Positions 1-11,985 of a stretch of DNA of 64,000 bases are shown in pieces. Below the pieces are notes generated by a model that searched no databases, was not told the DNA's origin, and saw only the letters and a program-made list of their open reading frames with translations. A program made the position numbers and the translations under genes. The first letter of the stretch is position 1; each line of letters starts with the position of its first letter. The DNA is from Pycnopodia helianthoides (taxonomy: Eukaryota; Echinodermata; Asteroidea; Forcipulatida; Asteriidae), in assembly GCA_032158295.1 (NCBI GenBank), contig CM063247.1, forward strand, positions 11,579,899 to 11,643,898, in the 5' to 3' direction.

Positions 1-30
1 GTATTTATTTATTTAATTTATGTAGTATGA

Positions 31-265
31 GGTTGAACAAAGACAAATTGACTAGAGCGGAATTTGAACCAACGACCTCCGGATTAACGTACCGGCGCTC
101 TACCAACTGAGCTATCTAGCCCTATATTGGCGGTCTCCCTATTTTGTCAATATCTTTGTTCGGGGGTGCCAGTCAGAAGCCATACAACCGTTAACTGCCG
201 TGTAGCCAGGGATCACACCCAAGTTTACGATACAACCTGGGAAGCAGCAGGTGATCCCGTGGCTT
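31..265 (-). repeat. tRNA-like SINE, copy 1
   Basis: On the minus strand this repeat ends in a tRNA-like block (about 51-122) with a D-arm-like AGCTCAGTTGGTAGAGC and a B-box-like GGTTCAAAT. The loop reads ACGTTAA, so the anticodon-like triplet is GTT. A tail resembling TTTGTTCAACC follows. About 140 bp precede the tRNA block. A second copy lies at 59,193-59,427 on the plus strand. The anticodon stem is imperfect, so I call this a SINE and not a working tRNA gene. The outermost 13 bp are inverted relative to the other copy. Confidence 0.7.
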
Positions 266-299
266 AGTTTTACCATCTTTTATCTTTGACTAAACTATT

Positions 300-2768
300 C
301 CCCCCCCCCCAAAAAAAATCAAAAATCAAAGAAGAAACAAAACATTAGGAAACCCCTCCTGAACTTGAAGTATAAACGGTACGATGACTACATCCTCACT
401 TCACTTGAGGACGAGTTGGCAAATACAAGTTTTTGAGGGTACGAGTTGGTTGAGCGTGAGTTGGCAAGGGTAATTCTGTTCCTGCACGGTTTGTTTGTTT
501 TTCTCAAATGAAAAAAAAAAATGATGTTCCACCACGATATTCATGTGAATGATTTATTCACTGATTCAATTATTAATAAGAACTGAAGGGTATTTATATT
601 CATGCCTATACCCGGCTTTTCTGACGTTTCTTGAATGCCGCTCCGACATGCTTTGCTGGCTGTGTCGTCTCGGCATCACTCTCCTGACTATCGTCTTTCG
701 AAGTTGATGGGGCTTTCAGGCTTGGTACAGAGCCTGGCTTCAGCCTGAATTTCGGTTTGAGCTCCATGCTGCTAGCTCTGAAGCTTCACAGAGTCATCCA
801 TGCACCCATCTTTGAAGTGTGCACTGCAAATCGTGGACCATTTATTTGGTCAGCTTAAAATCAGATCGAGTGTTGTCTACGGAACGCACCCATTACTTGC
901 AAGTGGAAGGATTTCTCGGAAAGCGGACAAAATGTACCTCAGGATTCTTGGTTGTCTTCCTCGTACAACCACCAACGACACATGATGCTGGCATATTACC
1001 CTAGCACCCAAGACACGTTTGTAAAAGCTGATTTTAACACCGTTTCTATATCGAAATTGTCGAAAGCACATTCATAAACATCACGTCCCCATTTGAACAA
1101 CGCGTCTGCATGTTTGTTTACATTAAGCTAACTCCCACCATGACGTCACATGGAAGCGCGCCGCCAACGGCAAAAGTGTTTTTATTTTTTTCAAAACCTC
1201 AAGGTTGGGGCCTAATTTTTTGATCGATAATACGAAAAAATCCAGAAGTGTAAGTACATCAGAATTACAATTAAATGACAAAAAAAACCACATTATAAAC
1301 AAGTTTAAATAGCCTCCCCGTTAAAAAAATTCTCGCTCCAGTACTTCTTTAAATAAAAATAACTGCTTTTGGAAGTAAAAAATAACTGTTTTTGAAAATA
1401 AAATAGCACTAACGGGCAGTCGTAGTAGGCTTGTGTGGTGTTTGCTCTTTCCAAAGAAGGAGGCCTATTCCTGTATAGGGTTCATCTTGTAAACAGTTCA
1501 ATTTTTTTCTTGCGGTTGTTGTTTCGGCATGCATGCTGTCAGGGACAAATAATAATCACTCTCACCGTCGTCGACGCAGGGGAATTTCAAAATGGCGTCG
1601 GCGAGGTGTCGGTGTCCGGCGCGATTAATATTATAAGCACGTAATCAATGCCATCTCACTCAGCCGCCAGGAGAGCTCAGTCAGACCACTCTTGTGTATT
1701 GAATGACAAAGGCTTATAAATCGGACACAACAGAAAATGAACAACTGCGCTCCTCCCTGTGGTACAAGGAGAAACGAACTTATCATGTTATGCAATTCAA
1801 CATGAATCAGGTTTCACCTCATCTTTGTGTTGTCCGTTGACTTGACTTAAATACATGGAGGCTGTTGACATTTTATTCACCACAGCGCAGCGGGTTCGCA
1901 AGGTTCAAATCACAGTTTCTGTTTTAATGCAGTTCGTCTGAAGTTGATTTCGATCTTCTTAGTCAACTACAAGTCTCCAAACATTTAAAAAAAAAACCCA
2001 TAAACAAAACAAAATGTCACCCACAAGTGAGGGCTTAACAAAGGTGGGATAGATTGAGAGGTAGTGTTTCTAAAACACCTGCTTATAAAAATGGAGTAAT
2101 TTTGGGATGACTAATTAATCATCCCAGCCAATTAAAAAAATCCGGTCGCTGGATTAGGGTAAGCCCCCCACCCAACTCCCCACAACAAAGGTTTATATAT
2201 ATATGCAAAATCTGACGGCATTGGTTTTAAGAAATTCAGATTAGTAATAAAGACAAAGTGCATGATTGATTGTTATTGGGGATATAAAAAAAAATGCAAT
2301 CTGTAAAGCTCAGTGATTTTGAAGTTTGTAATGACACTAGTCCACCGGAGAAATACTTCCATGTGAATACAGCGGTATGAAGATGTTCAAATAATAATTT
2401 TCAAAAGCTTAACATCAGTACAAATTTTGTCCTTGGAATTTGTACGAGATAGTTTCATAAGTACTCATTTCTTAGGGGCATGTATAAAATCCGTCGTGCA
2501 CAAAGGCTCTGACGAAGCCATGCGCTGCCAGCGATTGGTTTGCTAAGGATTTCGATCATCCGACTTGATGATTTGTTTTCACAGGTCGGTTGTATAGGGC
2601 TTATTTATTATTAAAAGTTCAAAAGAATTTACTATTCGAAGACCTAAAAATGTAGGCCTTTGTGTTTTTGTTGATGTTATTGTTGTTGTTGCTGCTGCTG
2701 CTGCTGTTGTTGTTGTTGTTGCTGCTTCTGCAGTCAATTTCATCCTCTATAGTAAAAAAAAAAAACTA
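300..2768. other. Non-coding stretch, no gene seen
   Basis: No open frame here looks like protein. There are homopolymer runs (C/A near 300-320), and a TTG/CTG trinucleotide microsatellite at about 2,672-2,726. I see no splice-bounded exon on either strand. Confidence 0.5.
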
Positions 2769-3163
2769 TTAAAGGAACATTACAGAATTGTTAAGAAAAA
2801 ACCTTGTAAAATATACTTTTTGATCACAGATTTACATAAAACCTACACGGTCTAATGATGATGATAGTAGAAAACATCCCTTGAAATATTTCTGTCTTAA
2901 ATGCCATATTTGATGAGAAATGAATAAACTAATTTTCCGATTGGAGTTTATCGCTCAGTGAGCGTTTTATTCATTTGTTGAATCTATAATGATTTCATGC
3001 AAATGTGTAATCGGTTTTTCATTATTTTCTCGCGACCCAGACGACCGATCGGACTCAAACTTCGACAGGTTTGTCAGTTTATGTATATGGTGGATTACAT
3101 AAAGTGCTTACACTGCCAGCAACTGTTTTGTTAGCAAAAACCAAATCTGTAATGTTCCTTTAA
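2769..3163 (+). mobile_element. TTAAAGG family A element, copy 1
   Basis: A 395-bp non-autonomous element bounded by TTAAAGGAACATTACAGAAT and its inverted complement, ending CCTTTAA. Each end carries TTAA, which could be a duplicated TTAA target site or part of the repeat. Inside is the core with CTCGCGACCCAG and ACAGGTTTGTCAG that all copies share. It has no coding capacity. Six copies are in this window (others start at 10,835, 22,089, 29,337, 37,534 and 42,322). Confidence 0.85.
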
Positions 3164-3429
3164 GTTTAACCCGTGAAGATATCTACAAAGTCGGTTCTCA
3201 CGTTTCAGTGATCACAACGGTTCAGTTCGAACGGTTTGTGTTTCGCGAGGATTTCGTTCACAAATCGAAATAAGCAATTGAGCTTTTGGTCCTCAAATAA
3301 TATTTTCTCCACTTCAACAGCATTCCAGACTGTAATATTTCGCTGAAAGATTGGTACTTTAATCAACTTTATAATCAGCGAGTTATCAAATTGAAGTAAA
3401 AAACGAAAAAAGGGTTAACACCTTTGAAA

Positions 3430-3790
3430 TTAAAAAGACAGGTGTTCAGAACGTGTGCACATAATTTAGGCCTACATGGTATAGGTCTAAAGATATTCAT
3501 GGTGGAAAACTTCCTTCGAAATGTCTTTGTACGGAGAGCTATTTTTTTAAAATTATTTATTTGTAAAACAATTAGTTTCGATCTCGCGAGTCCAAAACCC
3601 GATGTTTGATATTAAACAATGAAAACCTATAAAGATTTTGTCACTATTTTCTCGTGACTCCCGATTTAGTAAAATTTACAAAATCGCTTTTCATTATAAA
3701 TGTTGGGTCACACAAAGTGCGGATACTGGTCTTTTGACAACTACGAATGTAGTTAAAATAACCAATTTCTGCACTTTTTGTTTTACTGTT
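3430..3790 (+). mobile_element. Family G core-containing element, copy 1
   Basis: This segment is homologous in opposite orientation to about 29,876-30,190. The shared blocks include the stretch around 'ctcgcgagtccaaaaccc' and the core 'ctattttctcgtgac'. The ends are decayed and no clean terminal repeat remains. Confidence 0.55.
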
Positions 3791-4099
3791 TAACTTAATT
3801 TAATAAATTCAGGAAAAACACGTTTTGATACACACACCTATTGCGAAAAATCAATAGAATGGCAAGGTAAACACCTTTCGGCTGTGGTGTGGTCAAGTCG
3901 ATATTGTGTAGCCTCCAGTGCTGCAACGTAACACCGAAAACACCCTGGTGTTATATTTACACCTGCTCTGTGTCAGCCAGGTGTTACTCGCTGAGTGAAT
4001 TCAATTAACACTTGACTGTTTGCATTGAACAAGCTGATGGTGGGCTTTGTCGTGTGTCTAGATCGCTGATGTATGCAAGTTTCACTCCGCACGTTATGA

Positions 4100-4240
4100 T
4101 TCAATCCAGTAAGGTTTGAGTGAAACAATCTCCTATGAGTTTGGTGGTCCTGAAAAGAGCCGGCGGTGTTAACACCTCGACGTTTCGATCAGTATGCTCT
4201 GATGGTCTTCATCTTCTCTCGAAGACGATCAGAGAATACC
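4100..4240 (-). mobile_element. Penelope-type terminal fragment with ribozyme-like hairpin
   Basis: Read on the minus strand it has a hairpin with CATCAG and CTGATC arms followed by GAAACGTCGAGG, then the GGCTCTTTTCAG-type block found in the other terminal fragments at 4,430, 10,080, 41,360 and 57,985. These blocks belong to the family whose full form probably is a Penelope-like retroelement. The 5' strand of the core (CTGAAGA) is damaged here. Confidence 0.5.
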
Positions 4241-4429
4241 AATCGAAACCTTAGAAGGTTACCGTGAAATGCGCAAGTAATAAACATTAAAGTAGCATTG
4301 TCTGCAGCCACATGGAATCCGATTTTAACTGTAAATTGTGCATACCCTGGAGAGAGAAATCTAATAATTAAACTTTGATTTGTCACACGTCACTGGTTCT
4401 TTGCAGAACCACCACAAGTCGGGAGAGAA

Positions 4430-4600
4430 TATGTCACAAGGTAACTATACAAAAGTAAATTTGCGGGTACAGCCATGTATAAAAAATCTCGTTTGGGAGG
4501 AGTGTTGGTTCTGAGAAGAACCGGTGATCTCGACGTTTCGAACGGCATACTCTACTCGTCTAATTTATGAAATACTCTCTGATCGTCTGCAGGAGATTGT
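4430..4600 (-). mobile_element. Penelope-type terminal fragment
   Basis: It matches the left arm of the fold-back at 57,985-58,257: the stretch from 'gtaaatttgcgggtacagcc' through the CTCGACGTTTCGAAC block is recognisable. It breaks off at about 4,560, before the CTTCAGGAG block is complete. Confidence 0.5.
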
Positions 4601-5283
4601 TCATTATACATGGTTTAATAGCAAACCTATACCCTGCCCGATATGGGGCAGAGGGTCCCCCCAATGTTCCCATACTATAACACACTATTTTTCTCTTGTA
4701 TAGAACTCCCCCCCCTAAAATTCTCAAAAGAATTCCTGAGATTCCAAGCACATAATGAAGACACTTTCCCCGATATCGAGCACCAACTGTGTAAACCTTA
4801 CCAGTTGGTATCTCCACCACACCTGGTTTCAAGTCCTACTTAATTAGGATTCGAAAGAATGTAACTCGCCAACAAACCAATTTAATCACACTGATCCTGC
4901 ATATCAACAAAAACCTGAATGCGTCGGTGCCGCTGCGTGTACAATACAGCAGACAAGCTTGTCAAACCTTTGAATGTATGGATTTTTGGTAAAGAGTTGA
5001 TCCTGTCCTCAAAATTTGTGTTTAAAGTATTTCCCCTGATTCGTACAACTTTCAGATTCAATATTTCTCATTGCAAGTTGATACCACGATCATTGTACAT
5101 TGAACGTTTGCAGGATATTAACACAGCCAGCTTGAAGTTATACCACATAATTGATGAATGTTGTTTCTGGTATCCATAATTCATTGAGATTTCCACAGGT
5201 TGATTGAATGGTAAAACAGTATTGCACATTTTGCACATTAAAGTGTGGACTCGAGACAGACAATGTCCACACAAACACAATTC

Positions 5284-5622
5284 TTTGAGACATTATGTGG
5301 ACTGACACACGTCCACATATCCTTTTCCTTGTGGCATACACTCTGTGAACATTCCTTTGTTCTGATATTCCTTGTTCTGTGCACTTAATAAAAAAAACCT
5401 TCAACGCTGTATAACAAAAACACTGTTTAAGCGAGAAAGTGTGGACCCGAAAACAAAAGAGGTATGCGGGCTTAAACACGTCCAAATAGTTTTTTTTTTA
5501 ATAGTGTTGAAGAATATGTTACTCTTAAGTGCACAGAACAAAGGAATGTACACAGAGTGTATACAACACAGAGCTGTGTGTGTGTGGACGTGTGTTAGTC
5601 CACATAGTGTTTCAAGTCCCTA
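5284..5622. repeat. Fold-back repeat, about 95-bp arms
   Basis: The left arm (about 5,284-5,385) and right arm (about 5,524-5,622) are inverted copies that share 'ttgtgtgtccac'-like blocks, ACACTCTGTG and TGTTCTGTGCACTTA. The loop is about 140 bp. The overlapping frames on both strands are by-products of the symmetry. The flanks 5,640-5,780 match 32,940-33,110. Confidence 0.7.
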
Positions 5623-5779
5623 CATTGTGTGGACCACTTCAAGTTGTCCTCCTATTGTTTGGACTTTTTTTTGTAGGGACGTTCCCATTGGTTTTTGTAC
5701 ATAGAAGCGAACTGGGCACGTCCTCGGTATGTGATATGCCGCACCACCAGGATCCCTACGCCTAAAGTCTTCGGTGTCC

Positions 5780-6640
5780 ACGGTTAGACACTCTCAATAA
5801 TGTCTCGACCATTCAATTTTCCCGACGGACGGCATTTTTATTCAAGTGGCTATTTGTCTCAACATGAAGGGGTCTAACAAAGAGCAAACATCATCTCCTA
5901 AAACAATACAGAGTGCAAAATAGGGGATTGTTTGAAGAATATTTTAACCTTCAACCTCAACTGCACGATAACAGTGGAATGTCACATCACAGTGTACGTC
6001 ACACAGGCACGCGCTCGGCCGTACGGCGCGTGCGCGCGTACCGAATCGAAATAGGGATCGGAATGAAATGGGGCCTTTCAAAATCCTAATGATGTTTCAC
6101 CATACCACCACCCATGTGTTATGTTTCGCTGCGTCGGATCGATTAAGCTCACACTGAACGACAGCACCAAATGTTGACTCTGTCGTGACTTCCCTAGCAA
6201 CCTGTGCCCACGGGTGCAGAGTATAAGTGCAATTATGCGATACTTTAAGTGGAAGCTATCCATGGCAACGGAACAGCCGGAGGGACCAAAAACGGCGCCT
6301 TGGATCAACAGAAATAGACGAACTGCCAAATGGACCGCACTTGTCAAAATAGAAAACAACTTTGCGCTATCAGCCAAAATGAGCAATTCCTGCCAGTTGC
6401 ATGGTCCTTCTGTAACTCAATTTTTTTCGTTTTATATTTCACAGCCGATATTAATTTGAAAGATATTTATTTCATCAGTTAGGCCTAAGAGACTATTTTA
6501 CCCCGTGACTAATGATCAATGATGCGTCCTACTGCTGCGGTTGTTCAAGCATACAAAATGGTTCTCTTCTACATTGCGATTTTCCTTTTTTTATTTTTTT
6601 ATAGTTGATTGAGGTCTGGATTTGCATCATCCTTAAAGCT
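5780..6640. other. Non-coding stretch
   Basis: I see no exon with supporting splice sites. Open frames on both strands at 6,078-6,459 overlap each other and resemble no family I know. Confidence 0.4.
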
Positions 6641-6649
6641 TCATTCTGG

Positions 6650-7655
6650 TACCATCTTGTCCTTTCATCAGGTCGTTACCTTCCTGGGCCTCCATGGTAC
6701 CTCGCGCAGACAAGAAACTACGAGACTGGTTACATTCATGGGCCTCCGTACCTAACAATAGGCAACGAAACAAAAGACCGAGTATCTACATGGGCTTCCG
6801 TGGTACCTCGCTCAGACAAGGAAATACACGACTGGTTACATTCATGGGCCCCTGTACCTAACAATATACACTGAAACAAAAGACTGAGTAGCTACATGGG
6901 CTTCCGTGGCAAGGGAATACAAGACTGGTTACATACAAGGGCCTCCGTACCTAACAACAGACAAGGATGTGCCTCCGTGGTACTGCGCTCAGACAAGGAA
7001 ATACACGACCTGTTACCGAGCCTCCGTACCTAACAATAGAAAAGGAAATAAAAGACCGAGTGCCTACATGGTACCTCGCTCAGACAAGGAAATACAAGAC
7101 CTGTTACCTATATGAGCCTCCGTACCTAACAATAGAAAAGGAAATAAAAGACCGAGTGCCTACATGGGCCTCCGTGGTACCTCGCTCAGACAAGGAATAC
7201 AAGACCGGTTACCTATACGGCCTCCGTACCTAACAATAGACGAGGAAATAAAAGACCGAGTGCCTACATGGGCCTCCGTGGTACCTCGCTCAGACAAGGA
7301 ATACAAGACCGGTTACCTCAATGGGCCTCCGTACCTAACAATAGACGAGGAAATAAAAGACCGAGTGCCTAAATGGGCCTCCGTGGTACCTCGCTCAGAC
7401 AAAGAAATACAAGACCAGTTACATATATGGGCCTCCGTACCTAACAATAGACGAGAATAAAAGACCGAGTGCCTAAATGGGCCTCCGTAGTACCTCACTA
7501 AGAAATACAAGACCAGTTACTATATGGGCCTCCGTACCTAACAATAGACGAGGAAATAAAAAAAACGAGTGCCTAAATGGGCCTCCGTACCTAACAATAG
7601 ACATCGAAACAAAAGACCGAGTATATATAATGGGCCTCCGTACCATAGACAATTA
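6650..7655 (+). repeat. Minisatellite, unit about 105-107 bp
   Basis: About nine diverging units. Each has two half-units starting GGGCCTCCGT: one continues GGTACCTCGCTCAGACAAGG and the other ACCTAACAATAGA. A sub-unit near AAAAGACCGAGTGCCTA is present in each. Where the period is 105 bp the frame stays open across units (7,164-7,460), which gives a repetitive 35-residue translation. Unit lengths drift, so no frame is open through the whole array, and I do not call it a gene. Confidence 0.9.
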
Positions 7656-7659
7656 AGGA

Positions 7660-8300
7660 TTTTTTTTTGACCATCTCAAAAGCTAAATGGCTCGATGTGA
7701 TGCATGCCCAAACTTAACATTAATGTGTATTGCTGGACATGCTGTCATTTTTCATGTATATTCTATATACATGTATACATATAGATTGGAACGTGCATAC
7801 ATGGACTCCGAAATGGGGTATCACCTGCTGCATGACCTATTTCTATATCGAGTGCCATGATTGCACTTTGTTCATGTAGAAGATACAGGTGAAGCTATCG
7901 ATACTGCTAGTAACATTACTTCAATCAGCAAGTGTGTGTATTAGATGTAGGATAGCAGAGCAGACTATAGCAAAGTAGGCTACCGGGTACAGTAACAGAG
8001 AAAACGAAAGACACTTTAGGCGATCGTTTCCCCCCGGTTCAATAAAGTGTACCCGTTATCCAAAGTATAAGTAGGATACTAGGTACAGCAATACGTTTTG
8101 AGGCATTGCACTGTGGAGCATTGATGTGAATATCGGTTTGCGGTAACACCATGTACTGCCTACTTTCTGCGAGTATGGGTAGACTAATATAGCTCTGCAA
8201 ATTACACATTGTCGCTTAATAGATTGACTGTCTTCAAGAGAGCGAGATGAGTGCAGCCCTGAAAGAAGCTTTTCCTCGTAACTCGTACAATTGCTGCGAT
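7660..8300. other. Non-coding stretch between two minisatellites
   Basis: I see no gene. A short AT-rich palindromic run lies near 7,760. Confidence 0.4.
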
Positions 8301-8670
8301 ACTGAGACTCTTTAAAAAAAGTACTGAAGACTCTTTAAAAACACTGGAGACTCTTTAGAAACACTTAAGTCTCCTTAAAAACACTGAAGACTCTTTAAAA
8401 ACACTAAAGATTCTTTAAAAACACTGAAGATTCTTTAAAAACACTAAAGATTCTTTAAAACACTGAAGATTCTTTAAAAACACTAAAGATTCTTTAAAAA
8501 CACTAAAGATTCTTTAAAAACACTGAAGACTCTTTAAAAACACTAAAGATTCTTTAAAAAACCCCAAAGACTCTTTAAAAACACTTAAGACTCTTTAAAA
8601 AAAACTGAAGACTCTTTCAGATCACTGAAGACTCTTTAAAAACACTGAAGACTCTCTAAGAAAACTGAAG
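8301..8670 (+). repeat. Minisatellite, unit about 20 bp
   Basis: About 18 tandem copies of GAAGACTCTTTAAAAACACT with G/A and C/T variants (AAAGATTCTTTAAAAACACT). Phase shifts of 1-2 bases come from A-run length changes. Non-coding on both strands. Confidence 0.95.
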
Positions 8671-8679
8671 TTGTGTTTT

Positions 8680-9484
8680 TAAAGAACTCTGAATATTATC
8701 GTACGTTTTCCTTTTAAGGGCAGCCACTCATCAACCTGTCACCGAAAGGCCACTGAAGATAATAGCTGTTATCAGGGGTTAGGGTTGAGGGAGGGAGAGA
8801 GGGAGGGGCGGGGGGGGGGGGCACACACAAAGAAACTGAATCAGTCACGCAATAGAATGACAACTATTTATCCCAGCTCATATCTTGGATCTGCTTTCTC
8901 AATACCTTGATACTAGCTGAAAACAAAAAGCTTATAAGGTGATCTGGGGATCAGTAGCCTGTGAAAAAAAGAGTGGAAGATTTCTCCGCATGCCACCAAA
9001 GGGCTCCCGATCGGGTCCATTTATAACCTCATTCAAAAGAAAATAGTTTCAATTGGGGGTAAAAACATGTCCCTATTGGGGTAGTTTAGTTTGACTGTGA
9101 TACAGGGGACCTTGAATACACTGCTTGGCATTCATGCCGTGCATGAATAAAGACCCGAATCATGACAACTTGCTTGCTTTTTACATTTTTCTCCCACATA
9201 AGATAAACCTAAGATTTGGGCGGGAACGTAGAGCACGCCCCCTTGCAGTCCCGATCCGCCACAAGAAAACGCGTCGCAGGTGACTATAAACAGACGTGCT
9301 ATCCATCGTAAGGAAATTGGATATCTCCTAAAAAAATGTGCCACTCATTATCATAAAACAGTCTGAAGGCCGCCCGGAGTTCCTCAATTTTTGAGCACTT
9401 CGACACGAGCCGAGAAGGACTCCGTACCTACCATGCTATAATGAATTGAAACTTGAGAAAAGTGTACGTAAAACCCCACCAGTA
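8680..9484. other. Non-coding stretch
   Basis: Holds a poly-G tract near 8,810 and no recognisable exon. The minus-strand frame at 9,132-9,344 lacks family features and splice context. Confidence 0.4.
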
Positions 9485-9724
9485 CTGGGCCCAATTTCAT
9501 GGCTCTGCTTACCGCCGAATTCTGCGCTTGCGGTGACCATTCTCCGCTTACTGTTCAAGTGCCGAATTTCTGCGCTAGCTGTGTAAGCGTAGAATGCCTA
9601 GTAACGTGGAGTACGAAAATCCCCGCTAACCCGTGAAATACGCTTGACGTAAGCGCGGAATTCCCTGCTTCCGTAAGCGCCGATTCTTTGCTTACGGTAA
9701 GCAGGGCCATGAAATTGGGCCCAG
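9485..9724. mobile_element. Short inverted-repeat element, CTGGGCCCAATTTCATGG ends
   Basis: A 240-bp element with near-perfect terminal inverted repeats of about 28 bp, starting CTGGGCCCAATTTCATGG. The inside is rich in short inverted GCTTACGG/CCGTAAGC motifs. Diverged relatives with 'cctatttcatagagctgc'-type ends lie at 26,104-26,295, 35,514-35,704 and 35,821-35,979. No coding capacity. Confidence 0.85.
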
Positions 9725-10079
9725 AGGTGTGATTTTATAGCAATTCAAAACCGCGGAGCTGTGTCCTACAAACACATGAACAATAGAGGTGTGGGACGTA
9801 GCATGAGTTAACGTTTTCATTAGGTTCTCTATAGCAATCATGCACGATTGGTTACGTTACTGATCTATTTTGCTGCTTTTCTATTTGTTTATTTGTTTTC
9901 TTTTTTTAGGGGGTGGGATGGAGTGGGTTTAAAGGTATACTGAAACATTAGTATGCAATAAATTAATAAAGAAATAAATATATAAACAAATAAATTAATG
10001 AATAAAGAAATAAATATATGAATGAATTAATACAAATGAATAATAAATAAATCAATAAAGACAACGTAATCTCCCTTTA

Positions 10080-10170
10080 TGAGTTGTGGTGGTTCTGAGA
10101 AGAACCGGCGGTCTGACGACTAGACGTTTCGATCAGTATGCTCTGATCGTCTTCAGGAGAATGCTGAACA
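10080..10170 (-). mobile_element. Penelope-type terminal fragment with intact hairpin
   Basis: Read on the minus strand: CTCCTGAAGAC, then GATCAG, loop AGCATA, CTGATC, then GAAACGTC. The two 6-bp arms pair perfectly. The outer block resembles hammerhead core strands (CUGANGA and GAAA) with one extra base. Confidence 0.6.
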
Positions 10171-10199
10171 ACACATCTTAACAGATAAACACGCCTTTA

Positions 10200-10834
10200 A
10201 AAACGTACCGTGACAATTTCATCTAATATTGGGTTACATTTTTTGAGATGACAAAAAAAAATAACGGTTTTTGTTTTTGAGAAGGATTTGGGGCACGTTC
10301 GTTTTTGATTGACTTGTATTTGGTTTTGCAAAGTGCAAATAAAAAGTGTATTTGGAGGGTAAGTTATCTCGCATATGGCAGCGTTTCGAAGGTGAACATT
10401 TTTTTTCCACAGACAAAATTAGTAACCTTATTTATAAACAGTAAACTTTCAAATGATTAAAACATTGTTCCTGTCCAACTATACAAAGCATTACCAACTA
10501 TGCATAGGCTATGTTTATGGGTTCATACACGTTTCGGAAGTTGTAAAGTAATGAGTAATTATTCGATTGATTGTCATTGATCGATGAATATTTATTATCT
10601 TAAAATGATATCTCCGGCAGTTCACGTCTCGGGTTTCAATGAAACACTTGAAGGAGATTTGCTGGAGATACGGTGACAGGTTTGCGAGCGGAAACCGCGC
10701 ACAATTAGGTCTCGAATCACAATCCACCGGATGTGCCCATGCCTTGCCTCGCGAGGAAAACCGATTTATTATGTTGTCTTTCGTTTAGTCTGTCTTCTGT
10801 TCAGGGAAAATGCATTTGGTTCGTCTTCTCGATA
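10200..10834. other. Non-coding stretch
   Basis: I see no gene. AT-rich intergenic sequence. Confidence 0.4.
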
Positions 10835-11229
10835 TTAAAGGAACATGACAGAATTGGTTTGGGCTGACAAAACAGTTGCTGGCAGTGTAAGCACTTTATG
10901 TACTCCACCATATACATAAACTGACAAACCAGTGGAAGTTTGAGATCGATCGGCCATCTGGGTCACGAGAAAATAGTGAAAAACCGATTACATATTTGCA
11001 TGAAATCACATAGATTCAACAAAGGAATAAAACGCTCACTGAGCGATAAACTCCAATCGGAAAATGAGTTTATTCATTTCTCATCAAATATGGCATTTCA
11101 GACAGAAACATTTCAAGGGATGTTTTCTACTATCATCATCATTAGACCGTGTAAGTTTTATGTAAATCTGTGATAAAAAAAAAATATTTTACAAGTTTTT
11201 TTCTTACCGATTCTGTAATGTTCCTTTAA
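10835..11229 (-). mobile_element. TTAAAGG family A element, copy 2
   Basis: Reverse-orientation full-length copy (395 bp) bounded by TTAAAGGAACATGACAGAAT and CTGTAATGTTCCTTTAA. TTAA is present at both ends. The frame at 10,940-11,173 lies inside it and is an artefact of the repeat. Confidence 0.85.
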
Positions 11230-11985
11230 ACGCGAATCATTCCCTTAAATCGGGAAACACCCGCGGTGTTTGAATTATAGTCGACTTGGATCACGTGTAT
11301 CTTGTTGTTTGACATCGTAATTTATTAGGCTTCCTTTAAGCATAATGTCCCCGCCAAAACCACACTTGGGAATTTTTTGTTGAGACTTCACACTATAGAT
11401 ACCATTATGAATCGCTGATGAGTTGCAATGTGTGGAAGGCTCAGCAGACACGATGATCAATCTGTACGACTGAGTATACATTAACTCAGCGGGTTATCCC
11501 GTCCGGAAAATGTAATTGAAGCTGACCAAATTCGTCATGCCTTTGTGGAGAAATCACAAAGTATTAACAAACGGCGGAATCAGCCTTTAAGCTTCCGTTG
11601 TTCAGAGTGCGGCCATCTTGGTTTGGTCGCCCAATCGAGCCAGCGCGACCTTACCGAGGCTGCGGGGGGGGGGGGAGAAAATGGCTGTCCTCCTGCATTT
11701 TCCCGCGCTAAAACATATTCTTGTATATAGTAATATGTCGCCCCTTATAAAAACGTATTCCTCGGTATGACAAAAATATTGGGGGGGGGGGGTAGAGTGA
11801 AAATTTAATGTGATCGGGTAGAATTTTGTAGATTTTATTGAAGATACTATACATGTAGGTCCCGGCAAACGGATTTTCTCCTAAACATTGCCTAAAGCCC
11901 ACCGGCACTTTTTTGAAGAAAAAAAATGCTTTGATTTAGTATTCAGAAAGATACAGTAAAACATATGACAGTAAATTAAACTTAC

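Noticed and set aside
5138..5485. 115-codon minus-strand frame
   Set aside because: It lies in the fold-back repeat and pairs with a frame on the other strand.
6650..8670. CRISPR array
   Set aside because: Repeats are directly adjacent without unique spacers, and the DNA is eukaryotic.
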